DNA of 64,000 bases from Septoria linicola (lineage: Eukaryota > Ascomycota > Dothideomycetes > Mycosphaerellales > Mycosphaerellaceae). Below are positions 22,301-33,496 of the stretch, piece after piece (position 1 is the first letter of the stretch; every line of letters starts with the position of its first letter). The stretch spans positions 5,456,001-5,520,000 of the forward strand of contig CP099418.1 of the NCBI GenBank assembly GCA_024114885.1, in the 5' to 3' direction. The notes beneath the pieces were generated by a model. That model ran no database searches and had not been told where the DNA came from. It saw only the letters and a list, made by a program, of their open reading frames with translations. Made by a program: the position numbers and the translations under genes.

Positions 22301-22739
22301 CTGCAGCAGCGACCACGAATGCACATGCCCACGCCGAACGCAAAAGGCAGACGCGCCTTTCATGCAGGAACGCTATCACGATGGATGTCTACCATGGGCC
22401 ACTGTCTATGCAGAAATAATGGTCAACGTGACGTTGTATTGCCTGACGCGTGTAGACCTGCTCAAATGCCTCAACCGCCCTGGCATTGACGGTTTACACT
22501 TCATTTTGCAAAGACTCGTCGCGACAGCCAAATGATCTAGAACTCATCTCTTCACATTCACTTCTAGCGGAAGATAGGCAATTATATTCGCACGTGATCA
22601 GATACGTATGCAGCAGCATTCCTGGTGTCCTGCTTCATATCTCGCAGCATCCTGTGCAACCCAGTCTGCAGCATCAAAAACCTATCAAGCCTCGTAAATG
22701 GTTCCCTCGCAACACAATATAGATCATCATTACCTCGAT
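19331..22739. other. gene-poor stretch, nothing supported
   Basis: Only short frames without motifs. No repeats, tRNA-like structures or mobile-element genes were recognised. Confidence 0.45.
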
Positions 22740-24912
22740 CTAGCAGAACAAGCCACCAAAACACTTGATAGCATGTCCGACATCCTTCGCAGTGTCCACC
22801 ACCTTATCACCTATGTCCCCTCCAATCGACGTGATTGCCGCCGCCACCGACTCAACCTTAGTCTCCGCGACATGAGCGACCGATGCAACCGCAGACGTGA
22901 CATGCTTCCCTTCACTCTCAACTTTACTAGCAATCTTGCCGCCTTCGGAAGTGACAGCACCAAACGCTTGAGTAACCTTTGGCGCCACGTCTTCAGTGAT
23001 GTGCTTGGCTATGTCGAGGCCGACGTCTTCCCAGACTGAGACAAACCCTTGGGCTAGCTCAGCAAGATCGCCAGCGTATGGTGTGTAGCTGTTTACAGAT
23101 GAGGTCGCGGTTGTGGGCTTCATGGTCGTGACGCCGGTGATGGGGATGCATTGTGATGCGAGGTCGTAGCTTGTGGACGCTAATGTTTGAGCAGCAGAGA
23201 TTTTGGCTCCGAGGAAACCGACAGACTGCGTGGCGAGGATTTCTTGGTTCAGGTCTAGGTCGATGTTCACGCCTGTCATGTTGTCGCTCCTCCCGGTTGG
23301 CGCGTCTGGCAAGGTGATAGCGTTGGAGCCTTTGCCGCCGCAGGCTGGTTGTCTACGGTCGACTGAGACGTTTAGAGCAAGTGTGGCAGCGCCGAATTGG
23401 AAACCTACCTTGGCTCCCTGTCCAAGAATTGTCCAGTCCAGGCTCAGCTCCAATCTGGGCCCGATCCTACCCTCAATCTCAAGGTCGTCAGATATGCCTG
23501 GCGGCAGCATCTCGAACTTCGGATGGAAGCCTGTCAGATGTGCTTTGGTCGGATTCAAGATGTCCCAAGTGAAGTCCACTTTGTGAGGTATCGTCATCCT
23601 GTAGCCAAGAGCCAAGGCCACTTCTTTCTCAATGGGTTTGCTGAAGCCTGTGGAAACGATGAACTTGATCGTCGGGCCGATGTCAATGATGTTCTTGATG
23701 TATATTCCTGTATAAGGCGGGACGTAAGCCCATATCTCATAATCGTCAGTCGTCTTACTGGCTAGAGCTTGGTAGACCTCTAAGCGCATCGTCAAGCTTG
23801 TTTCTAGATCTTGCGCAGTGATATGAACTGTGCCGCCACTGAGACCGCTTATGTCAATGTCGAAGTCGAGCTGTCCTTTAGTATAGCATGGATCGCATGT
23901 GAGGGTGCCAACCGGATCGCCTTTTCCGATCAGAGTCATAAGTGACAGTGATGAAGGAATGTTGATGCCCACGCCCGAGAAGTTCTGATTGAGCGGGATA
24001 TGAGCAAGATGTCCGCCTCTCCGAGTAAGATCGTGCGCCATCGCTGGGGCAGTATCTCGTTGGATTTTAAGATTCCAATTCTTTCCAAATGCTTGCTCAA
24101 AACTGACCGGCTCCGCCTTCAGGTTGACATGATTGTCTGTAGTTTCGAACACAGCTTTGGTAATAGACCAAGGCTGCCTTGTCGTTCCATCAGTGCCATT
24201 GCGGTCGCAGTTCTCGTTCTCGGTAATGAGAATGACTGTGCGATTCGCGCCTTCGTTCAGCCATTGCCATTCTTCCTTGACCTGCGCCCGTTGTCAGCGT
24301 GTGGCGCATGGTAGAAATGTGAAATCCTGCGCTTGTAGTCTGTCTACGCCAGGAAGAGCGAGTGCAGCGGGCCGCATTGCAACGCGATTTGATATGACTC
24401 ACCTGCTGAAACTCGATATCCTTCTGAAATGTTAGGCCAATGGTGCCTTTCTCACCACACCGCGCCTCGTCAATGACATCGCCAAAGTCTTCCATGCTCA
24501 ATGTTTTGACATTATGGCCATCGCCCCTCACGTCGAACCTTGCATACTGCTGTCCCAATCCCCTTTGAAAGTCGCTGGGAGCATAGAACATACTCGTGTT
24601 GTCTTGAAGGGCCAGATTGCCGGTGGCGTTCGAGGTTGGGTCACATACTATAAGACTGCGTTTGCCGAGTCTCGAGGCCATACTGCTGTGGTTCGAGAAA
24701 AGCGAGGCCGGGATGGGGTCGAAGAACGTTCTTTCGTCCTTGACCAATTGTCCGGTTGATGGAGTGCTGGTAGCTGCTGCAAGCTCAGTGATACTGGTAC
24801 TGGCGCTGCTGCCGAGTATTGGGACGGGCAAAGTGGGAATTCTGTCCTCTACAACCGTGTTCGCCAGGGCAAAGCCGCTCAGGATCGGGAGAAGGAGGTT
24901 GCGGTGCCACAT
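22740..24912 (-). CDS. secreted DUF7029/DUF7223-type protein
   Basis: A predicted extracellular protein of 683 residues. Exons are 24912-24403 and 24281-22740, with intron 24282-24402 (GTGAGT...GGCGCAG, 121 bp, phase 0). I chose the ATG at 24912 because a signal peptide starts exactly there (MWHRNLLLPILSGFALA); an upstream in-frame ATG would add 16 polar residues. Residues about 140-230 hold the DUF7029-like block: TIGLTFQKDIEFQQ, EWQWLNEGANRTVILI and a following short Cys-containing loop. The next 300 residues form a beta-rich region (TLTCDPCYTKGQLDFDIDI, GIYIKNIIDIGPTIKF) like the second domain of this family. The last 90 residues are helical and Ser/Val/Ala-rich, ending in a Cys pair (KCFGGLFC). 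The family's function is unknown; relatives are common in plant-associated and saprotrophic fungi. Confidence 0.8.
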
Positions 24913-25256
24913 TGTCCCTCTCTCTCGCAGCACCTCTATCAATGAATCTATTGGGAGCAATTTGAAATCGTTGTGCCAAATGTCTAATCATCTCGAGAAT
25001 CGCCGTCTGTCATGCTGAATTGACAAGCGGCTCGAGCAGGCGCTTACTGCACGAGCTGCCGTCACGATGGAAGTCAGGTGTCAGGCCAGTAGATCGTCAG
25101 AGGAGTAGCAAACATTCTCGAAGACGCTTGTCGTGGCTTGTAAAAGTACATCAATTCACAACCTAAAGAGAGCTTTCGTAGCACTGCCTATGATTCATCC
25201 AGGCAGTCAAGATTGTTTTTCCTTTGAGACACCGTCGTCCTGCAGCAGCAGCAGCC
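24913..25256. other. promoter interval of the DUF7029-type gene and 3' flank of SUB2
   Basis: 344 bp between two minus-strand genes. No clear TATA box or repeat. Confidence 0.4.
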
Positions 25257-27279
25257 TTACTCGCCATCGTTAAGCTTGACGTGCTCGTCCTCTGGATACT
25301 CATCGACCTTCTTCTCGAATCGTGCCTCGATGGCCTTGAGTACATCCATGTCGCGATCGGAGCTAACAAAGCTGATTGCAATACCCTTGGTTCCGAAACG
25401 TCCAGCACGACCGACACGGTGGAGGTAGGAATCAGCAGCTTGAGCAATGGACTCCTTGAACTCGATGGAGTTCTTGTCGGCGCCGCTGGCCCTCTGTCGC
25501 TCTGCCTCTTTGTTCGAAGTCGAGTCTGGCATATCGTAGTTGATCGCAAGATTGATGCGCTCGATATCGATACCACGACCAAAGACATCAGTGCTGACAC
25601 AGATGCGCTTGTCGAAGTTCTTGAACTGGGTGTATCGTTGAATACTATACGAGAAGTCAGTCATTGTGCTGGAGGACGTTCTAACAGAGGATCTCACCGT
25701 TCCGGCTGATCGAGCCCCGAGTGCACTGAGATGGACGGAAAGTTGCACTCCACCAACAGGCGGTCGAGCTCCTTTGCGCGTACAGTATTCTTGACAAAGA
25801 TGATGACCTGGTTATACTGCAGGTTGTCGAGCAGATCGTTCAAGCGACGGTTCTTCTCATCCTCGGTGAGCTTGATGTAGTATTGCTGCAGACCGTGAAG
25901 GGTGAGCTTGGCTTCGTCGTCGACGTAAATCTCGAGTGGATTCTGCATGAACTTCTTGCAGACAGGCTTGGTCGTGTTCGAAAGGGTGGCCGAGAACATC
26001 ATCACCTGCTTCTGAGGAGGGGTGGCGCGGAATATCTCTTGCACATCGCGGCGCATGTCTGGCACATGTCAGTAATCATCTATGAAGACTTGGATCGTGG
26101 GACCAACCAATCTGGTCAAGCATCTTGTCACATTCATCGAGCACGAAACGTGAAACGCTGCCAAGGCGAAGCTTCTTCTCGCGGACGAGAGCGTTCAGAC
26201 GACCTGGCGTTGCCACAATGATGTGTGGGTGAGTGGCCTTGTTGCTCAGAAGCTTCTCGTTCTCCTTGATGTCGGTACCACCGTAGAAGACCTCTGTCTT
26301 GACCTCGGGCATGTACTTGCTGAAACGTTGATATTCGTTCTTGATCTGGAAGGCCAGTTCGCGGGTGTGGCACATCACTAGGACGCTGACTTCGCCATTG
26401 ACCGGCTCAATCTGCTGAAGTGTGGACAAGACGAACACGGCTGTCTTTCCGAGACCAGACTTGGCTTGGCATAGCACATCTGTGCCGAGAATGGCTTGTG
26501 GGATGCAGACTTGTTGGACTGTGCAGTGATGTTAGAAGGTATCGTCCAATGGTGTGTTCGCGGGAAAGCATTCGTGAGCAAGGCGTCCATCCATCCATCC
26601 ATGCAGCTATTCACCAGTTCCGACGCGGCCACAAAGCTACGCTGGTGTTCTTCCGCGCGCGAAGCCGCAGAAGCAACGCTCGGCGCATCAGAGGTGCCTC
26701 CCCCAAACTTCAAGCCACCAGTCCGTAGAGGTTCTTGTGCGCCTTCGCATCCCCTCTCACTGCGCGACTGATTTCCTGTGGCGTGCGCACTGCACCTGCG
26801 CCACAAATTTGGCAGCTACCTTTGCCCGCATGTTGTGTTGACCACGCATCGAAACTTGCGCCTTCTCGCGCGATCAGAACAGTCGCCGATTCCTTGGCTG
26901 CGTCTTTGCCTGCTCGCGCAGGCTAGCTGCGCCCACACTGATGGACTAGATGGATGGATGCTCCTTGCTCGATTTGGCGAAAACGGCTGGTAGGTTCTAA
27001 GCAGATGTACGGAGATGACTAACCCTCTGATGGATGCTCGAAACCACAGTCCGTGATAGCTTTGAGGAGCTCCGGCTTCAGGAGGAAGTCGCGGAAACTG
27101 GTCGAGTGGATACCCACGTAACTGCCTTTGCCCTTGTCGGCGCCAGCTCCAGAAACGGTCAAGTCACCCTTTTTGGCATCGCCATTCGAGGCAGCAGCGG
27201 CGCCGGTCGCGCCTGCAGCGCCGTCGGTGGGCTGAAGCTCCTCGTCGGAGTAATCGATGAGATCCTCTTCGCCAGACAT
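25257..27279 (-). CDS. SUB2: DEAD-box ATPase Sub2/UAP56, mRNA splicing and export
   Basis: Sub2 is the RNA-dependent ATPase of the TREX complex and of early spliceosome assembly. Exons are 27279-27024, 26518-26108, 26058-25698 and 25644-25257, giving 471 residues. The N-terminus MSGEEDLIDYSDEEL is diagnostic. Motifs visible are F...LL.PEL..AI.DCGFEHPSE (Q-motif region), QAKSGLGKTA (I), TRELAFQI (Ia), VATPGR (Ib), DECDKML (II, DECD as in Sub2), MFSATL (III), IIFVKN (IV), STDVFGRGIDI (V) and HRVGRAGR (VI). Two oddities stand out. Intron 1 is 505 bp (26519-27023) while the other two are 49 and 53 bp. About 29 extra residues rich in Lys, Glu and Ser (STSNKEAERQRASG...) sit between NYDMP and ADSYLHR, with no GT-AG pair that would remove them cleanly. 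It is divergent from the RNase P gene, with 441 bp between starts. Confidence 0.95.
26588..26960 (-). repeat. complementary CATC/GATG segments bracketing the SUB2 intron
   Basis: On the plus strand CATCCATCCATC (26588-26599) is the exact reverse complement of GATGGATGGATG (26949-26960). In the pre-mRNA these lie about 63 nt inside the 5' splice site and 70 nt before the 3' splice site. If paired, they would loop out about 350 nt and bring the splice sites to a distance typical for this genome. Confidence 0.6.
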
Positions 27280-27686
27280 GGTTGTGGTGAAGTTAGTTTG
27301 TCGTGAGTGAGGAAGGAACTGCAACAGTGGCCTCGAGTCGGCGGCGCGCGGATTGCTCAACTAGAGTTGCGAGTCGGTGTCGAGACTCGTCAACTATGCG
27401 GAGGAGCTTGGGGTGGGATGAGAGCGTGATGGCGGATGGCGGTGTCGATGGGGTGCGTGGTGTTGTTGAGGAAGCTGAGGATCTGTCGCGCGAAGGCAGG
27501 CACGGCTGCCTGGTTGCCTTGGCGCCACAAGCGGCAAGAACCGCTACATGACTCAGTTGCGCCCAATTATTCTTAAGGAGTCTCTTTGCAGCCATCGCAC
27601 AACGACCTCACGTCGCACAAAGTCTCTGCGTTACACTGAGAATTCAGACACATTCGGAGCCGGCAGCGAGGGTGGTTGTGTCAACA

Positions 27687-27692
27687 TATAAA
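27687..27692 (+). promoter_or_regulatory. TATA-like element before the RNase P subunit gene
   Basis: TATAAA lies only 28 bp before the ATG at 27721, followed by a CT-rich stretch. If used, the leader would be very short; other start sites in the 441-bp shared promoter are possible. Confidence 0.35.
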
Positions 27693-27720
27693 GCAGCAAC
27701 TCTCTCCACTGTTTCCGAAT

Positions 27721-28308
27721 ATGGCGAAAGAAAAGCCCAGAGGCCCAAAGGCCCCTCCTAACAAACACCTCCTTGCCAGGACTGCATTTCTGCATCAAGC
27801 CGCCATATATGTCGCTTCACTTCAGGACACGCAGAAACACTCGGCTACTGTCAGTCACACGACCAACCAGACTCAATCGGGCTTGCCAGACGACAAAAGT
27901 ACCTCGAGCGACATCATCGGCACACCAGACTTACGGCCACAAGCTGGCGGCCTTCCACACATTTTCGCCGCTCAGCTCCGACAAGTAGCACTCAAGTCGC
28001 AAATCCGCCTTTCGTTGGATGTCAAACGAGCAATATGCAAAGCCTGTAGCGCAGTGCACGTTGACCGCCGAACTTGCGCGCAATCAGTGGAGAATCTATC
28101 ACGCGATGGCAAAAAGAAATGCGCGAACGTACTGGTCATCGAATGCCTCGCTTGCGGGAACAGGAAGCGCATCCCCACTGGCGCAAATCGTCAGCGCCGG
28201 AAAGGCAAACGCGCTGGCATACAAGCACAAGAAAATGAGACGTCTACTGACCATGCTTCGATCAAGCAGGACACTGAACTGGAGGAGCGCTGCCTTATTC
28301 ATCGATGA
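27721..28308 (+). CDS. RNase P/MRP subunit, Rpr2/Rpp21/Snm1 family
   Basis: This family is the zinc-ribbon protein subunit of RNase P (pre-tRNA 5' processing) or RNase MRP (rRNA processing). One exon, 195 residues. The N-terminal helix holds NKHLLARTAFLHQAAIYVA, typical of the family. After a polar, low-complexity insert (about residues 40-80), the core resumes with LRQVALKSQIRLSLDVKR. The zinc ribbon has two CxxC pairs: CKAC (about residue 105) and CLAC (about residue 140), followed by GNRKRIP. The C-terminal tail is basic. From sequence alone I cannot separate Rpr2 (P) from Snm1 (MRP), so no symbol is given. It converges on the Zn2Cys6 gene with 221 bp between stops. Confidence 0.85.
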   Translation: MAKEKPRGPKAPPNKHLLARTAFLHQAAIYVASLQDTQKHSATVSHTTNQTQSGLPDDKSTSSDIIGTPDLRPQAGGLPHIFAAQLRQVALKSQIRLSLDVKRAICKACSAVHVDRRTCAQSVENLSRDGKKKCANVLVIECLACGNRKRIPTGANRQRRKGKRAGIQAQENETSTDHASIKQDTELEERCLIHR

Positions 28309-28529
28309 ACTGTCTGCGCAGTTTACTTCTGCTGCTCCTAGCACCATCATCGAGCGCTACTTCCAGACTCCGCAAAACAACCGGTTTCGCCCCATTGCCT
28401 GATCGTGATCGGCTATGTACTTGGGCGCGATCTATGCTCGCATACAATTTTGCAGTCTTTGCTTAGCGAAAGCTGCCGAATCTGTAGATTTGTGGAGAGC
28501 ATCATGCGGCAAGACAAGCTACATCCAGC

Positions 28530-29389
28530 TTAGTCGGAGCTCCGCCTTCCCCCGAAGGACGAGGATCCTGAGGACGCAGGGCTGTGCTCGACATGGTGTC
28601 TTGACTGCCAGCGCCCTGTTGGCTCGTGCTGCTGCTGCTGGAACATATTGGTAGTGCCCATACCCGCACCTGTCTGCCACCCATGGTTGAGCCTGGCCTC
28701 AATGCTGCGTAACGTCGCGTTCATGACATCGATGTCGCTGTTCAGATTTGCGAGAGTCTTATTATACGTCTCTGCGAGCTTGACCATCTTCTCCATGGTG
28801 TCGTCCTTCCTGAAAGAACAGCGTCAGCTCCGAATTGACGCAGAGAATCGAGAATCTACCAACTTTGTCGGGGGCACGTCGCGATACTTGCATTCTGTGC
28901 TTTGCTCTTCGCATGATTGACAAGGCTCACCACCTATTGACGAAGGAGCGGGTCAGCGGGAGGCTAGCACAAGTTGCGAAGCTTTGAACGTACCATCACA
29001 CTTCTGCTTACGCTTCCGACATTCTTCACAGGCCTGGTCTGTCAGCACAAGACATGTCTGTCACTTTACAAGGTACTCACAGTTCTGGTGCGCTTGATGC
29101 GTCTCGATTGCTTCTCGTCTTCTGCTTCGACGGAAGTCGGCGATCGCTGCGAGCTCACGTGTCGTCTCATACCTGCTTGGGCGCTCGGCAGATGAAAGGT
29201 TGCTGGTATACTTTGCGGCCCGTACCCATGAGGTATGTACACCATCGGTGAACTGGCGCTCATGTCATTCCCGAAGCCGAAGGCGGATTGCTGGGGGATG
29301 CTGTTGCCCGAATAGCCAGCTGCGTAGTTCTGCGCGTCATACTCCCAATCTGACTGAGCTGTGAAGCCTGGCTGTTGAAATGATCCCAT
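28530..29389 (-). CDS. small Zn2Cys6 transcription factor
   Basis: A fungal-type regulator of 232 residues with the zinc cluster in the middle. Exons are 29389-29081, 29033-28994, 28933-28864 and 28809-28530 (introns 47, 60 and 54 bp). The cluster is spread over exons 2 and 3: CEECRKRKQKCDG then EPCQSCEEQSTEC, spacing C-x2-C-x6-C-x5-C-x2-C-x6-C. It is preceded by a basic run (KQSRRIKRTRT) and followed by a likely coiled coil (MEKMVKLAETYNKTLANLNS). The first 80 residues are Gln/Ser/Gly/Tyr-rich, like an activation region. There is no fungal middle homology domain, so it is far shorter than usual. Target genes are unknown. Confidence 0.85.
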
Positions 29390-32301
29390 TATTAGAAGCG
29401 GATGGCGCGGCGACGGCTTTCACTCCAAGAGAAGACGAACAGAGTTTGAGAAAGATGACGGGATTGATAGTGAAGAGGGAGATGTACCAGGTCAAGAAGA
29501 CACCGGCTAGCGAATAGCGGCGGTCCTCTTGCCTTAGTACGCTTGACCTCAGGCCTAGTCTGATCCTCCAGTAGAGTGACGACAGGGGCTCTGTGGTGGG
29601 AAGCCGTATGCACAGTCATCAGTGGCGATCTTTCTCTCGATAGACAGTGCATTCCTGTCTTCTGGAGCAGAAGTCATGCAAGACAGCGACTTCCGGCCAC
29701 TTGGACATCGAACCCTGAGCCCACAATTACCATTCTCCTGGAGTCCGCCATAAGATGGCTTGAAAGAGGGCCGCCGTGTGCCGCAACAACGTGAACTCTA
29801 ATACCCTCACAACCCTCCTTGAGCAGGCATAGTCGGAAATTGTGAGCCAGACGAGTGTCTGCTTGGCAGTGCTGGAGAGAAACATCACGCGAGGCGGATC
29901 ATGGCTGGCGCCGGTCCTGACACCGTTGGACTCCTGATCTGTTGAGATCGTCATGTCAGTTCTCGTGGAGACGGTCTAGAACTGTGCAATAATATGCTGT
30001 GCGACCACCAGCGGATGATCCCATATCGAAGCCGCTTCAGGTACCTAGTAAGCCACAATAGCGGGACAGTCCTAGCTCTATGACCTCCTGGAATTCTTGG
30101 TACCAACCACAGCAACCACGCCAATCCTCCTCAGGTCGGTCTGAGAGAGGCACAGGACTGTCCACGATGCTCAGCTACGCTGCCTGCACTGCTACACAGG
30201 CTTAGACCATGCATGACCACAGGACTGGGATATTTGGCAATTATGTGACACCTTCCAGGACCTTTTCCTTGGCTGCATATGCATAGGTGAAGTGCATGAA
30301 GTGCCGTGCTTATTGCAGCTAGCTGCATGGTACCAGCCGCGGAACATCCGCCGCTCACGAGCAGATTGGCAGGCGTGTGCGGGCGGGGCCGTTTCGCCAT
30401 CCTGCTACCTTGCTTGCTCTGCTAAACATCGTTACAATTTGTCACTCACCAGCGCGCATCGCCAGACCGCTGCGCGCGATGCCCTTCATTCAAGGCGTTG
30501 ATCTGTACTGCATGTAAGTGCCCTCTGCAGATTTATAAGTTGTTTGCACATACCCTGTGCAGTTGGGCATCTTTACCTGATCTGCGAGGTCAGCCCACAG
30601 TCGATCGTGGATCTCCGCGGTGCCAACACAGCCCTGTGCTACCTTCACTGCGTTCTTTGAGTTATGTGCGGTGAGCTGCGAAAAGCTCTGCACTAAAGCG
30701 GTATGGCCGTCGGCAATTGTGCCCAGGCTGCGACACGAAACACGAGATATCTGTGTGCAGGTAACATTCGAATCTATCATTCTGGAGTTCTGGGGACACA
30801 GCGATCTTGTACCCAGCTCCGCAAACGCTGCAATGGTGCTGACTCAACGGGAAGCATCATGCATGAAGCACTGTTGACGTCCCGTCCCAGCAGCATTCCT
30901 ACATCGTCTGCTGACGGAATGCAACCAATCTCACTTTAGCAGTGCTACATTGCACCTCTTTACTTCTTACATAACCTGCAGGAACAATGCTGCGATGGGT
31001 CGGAGCAGCCGATGCTGGAAATGTCGAAGGTAGAGACATTGAAAACGGGATCTTCGGCTGCCCACTGGCAAAGGTGCACTGCGAGACATCGTATAGTCGC
31101 AGCGTCTTTGACTATTTGTGGACGACAAGGTTCCACTATTATGAGCACACAACCACACCCTGACGATGCTGCTGACGCGGCGGCGCTGAGACAAGGGGCT
31201 GCATTTGGTCACTGCTACGGCGTTAGTTCAGATGCCCACCACTACGCCCGGTGCAGCTATTGCGGCCACTGGAATGGTGCAGATGGCTGTATGCCGAGCT
31301 TGTGCGCCGCGTCGATCAATCTAAGGTCTGCATACTGTAGGGAGCAGCTGCACTGAGGCAAGGTGAAGGCACCTATGCTCTATATCGACGATGAATCCTC
31401 ACCGCCACGATGAGCATCCGGTTGAGTTGATTGTAAAACACGCCTCGCCCTACTAGACCACCGAAACCAGCGCTGCGCAAGTCGACCTGCCATGCTGTCT
31501 CGACTGGATGCGTTGACGATAAGAAGGCTAGCCCGGCATGTCCGAGGCGAATACCATAGACATATCGGATGAGTGAGACTTGTGATAGATCGAAAAGCCT
31601 TGTTGCCCACGACTCAAGAAGCAGATTATTCACGCACTACTGGCCAATGGTACAGTACGCTGAAGCGTGATCAATCTCTGCCGCTCCTGCATCACAACAG
31701 AGCAGGGACTACTGCATGTCAACGAGCTGTGCAGAAATGATCCGCCGCGATCAGTCCCTGGAAGCTGGACACTTACGGACCACATACTGGTGCTCTCTGC
31801 ACTGAGGCAAGCGAAAGCGAACTCCAACAATGTGTTTTCCTCGTTTGGCAAAGCTCCCACGCGAACTCGATTCCTAATCTCGGGGTCTCGCCCCCAGCAC
31901 CTTAAGCGGGGTTCAAGGTCGGCGACAGAAGCCAAGGACTTCGCACCGACTATTTTCACACTGCAGCTAAGAAAAAAATGTTGACATAGACTTCTTCATT
32001 TGAAGAGAACTGATGTCTCACTCAAGCATTTAACGAGAGTTTGAGGCTCAGGTTCCCGAAAGTAGATTCAGGTAAGTTCTTGCTCGCGGACACGTGATTT
32101 GTGCCCGAAACTGGTATGAAGCTATAGATTTCCTTCTCCGAGGAAGTTGGACGCTGGCCCCGGTGCCGGAACACTCACAATCGTCTCGTTCTGAAACGCA
32201 TATGGCATCAGTATCGAGAACAGCATCGAATGTGTCAGCGAACATACGGCAAGACTATCTCCACTGTTGACAAGGCCAGTTGCACACCTCAGTCAAGTAA
32301 G
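29390..32301. other. long intergenic stretch with no supported gene
   Basis: This holds the promoters of the Zn2Cys6 factor (left) and the PrpF-like gene (right). A minus-strand frame at 30490-30780 has a possible GT-AG intron near its end and a plus-strand Cys-rich frame lies at 31141-31356, but neither has a recognisable domain. Confidence 0.4.
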
Positions 32302-33411
32302 ATGTCCAAATCGGTTGCCGCTGTGTATATACGTGGCGGTGCCAGTAAAGCTTTATTCTTTCACGAGAAAGACATTCCACCACATGGCTGTGTACGCGAT
32401 CAGTTCCTCATGCGCGTGATGGGATCGCCCGATCCGATGCAGATTGATGGAATGGGCGGAACATATCCAGTAAAGTCCAAGGTGGCCATTATTCGACCCT
32501 CCGAACGACCAGATGCTGACGTTGACTTTATCTTTGCGCAAGTATCTGTACAGGAGAGCTTTGTGGACTATAACGCTGGCTGTGGTAACATTTCTGCTGG
32601 AGTGGGGCCTTTCGCGATGAATGAAGGGCTCATCAAGGACAGGAGGGTCAACGATGTCGTTGAAGGTTACACAACTCAGGAGGTTCGAATATACCAACCC
32701 CTCTCGACGAAGAAGATTCTTGTTGCACATGTGCCAATCGGTTCCAGGACGGGTCGCTTCGTCGAAGAAGGAGATTATGCTATCGCAGGATGTCCGGGTA
32801 CTGGTTCACCGATCCTTATGGACTACCAACACACAGTTGGCGGTGCTGTGAGTCGAGGGCTGATGCCTACTGGTGGACCAATTTCAACGATGCACCTGTC
32901 AGACGGCACGACCATTCAGTACACTCTCTGCGATGCCGCTCACTTCATAGCTTTCGCTCGCGCGAGTGACTTCGGCGTAAAGGGAGACGAACATTCAAAG
33001 AAGATCAACGAGAATCCGGCCCTCCTTCAGCAGATCAAAGAGTTCCGCGGGAAGGCGGCTTACGATGTCGGGCTGTGCCGAAGCGCAGAGACTGTAGATG
33101 AAGACTCGCCTATCTTACCGATGGTAGCACTTCTCTCCAAGAGCTCAAGCGATGAGGCCCACATTCAGTCCCGATTGTTTCTTGATAATGCTTGTCATTC
33201 GGCGATGGCTGGTGCAGGCGCTACATGTACTGCTGCATGTAGTCGTGTACCCGGCAGTCTGGTGGCTTAACTCATGAAGAAGGGCTCTGAGAGAGATAAA
33301 GTATTCAACGTTCAGCATCCTGCTGGCATACTGCCAATTACTATCAAGATTGGCAATAACGACGCAGATGACCTGCCCCACGTCACTAAGACTGGCGTGA
33401 TCCCCACATGA
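32302..33411 (+). pseudogene. PrpF-like aconitate/methylaconitate isomerase family gene, cut by a stop codon
   Basis: PrpF-fold enzymes isomerise 2-methylaconitate, oxalomesaconate or related unsaturated tricarboxylates. The ATG at 32302 opens SVAAVYIRGGASKALFF, the family's first strand and substrate loop. NAGCGNISAGVGPFA carries the conserved Cys, and a second half-domain follows (GCPGTGSPI, RGLMPTGGP). At 33268-33270 an in-frame TAA interrupts the conserved block GATCTAACS...LVA / LMKKGSERDKVF, and the same frame continues with HPAGILPITIKIG to a TGA at 33409-33411, short of the family's C-terminal RTARRL end. The product is a 322-residue truncated protein. No intron removes the stop. It converges on the NAT permease gene. 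Whether the truncated protein has any activity is unknown. Confidence 0.8.
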
Positions 33412-33496
33412 TACCTCTCTTCATAGCGAGTCTAGGAGACTTTGCACGACAGACCCGATCGCTACCCATAAGCTGACCGTAAAGGTGGCGATTGGC

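Noticed and set aside
30490..30780. A 96-codon minus-strand frame with a possible GT-AG intron near its end
   Set aside because: Composition is unremarkable, no upstream promoter or homologous motif is seen, and the splice would change only the last few residues.
31141..31356. Plus-strand Cys-rich small open frame as a candidate effector
   Set aside because: There is no signal peptide, and the Cys residues do not fall in a recognisable pattern.
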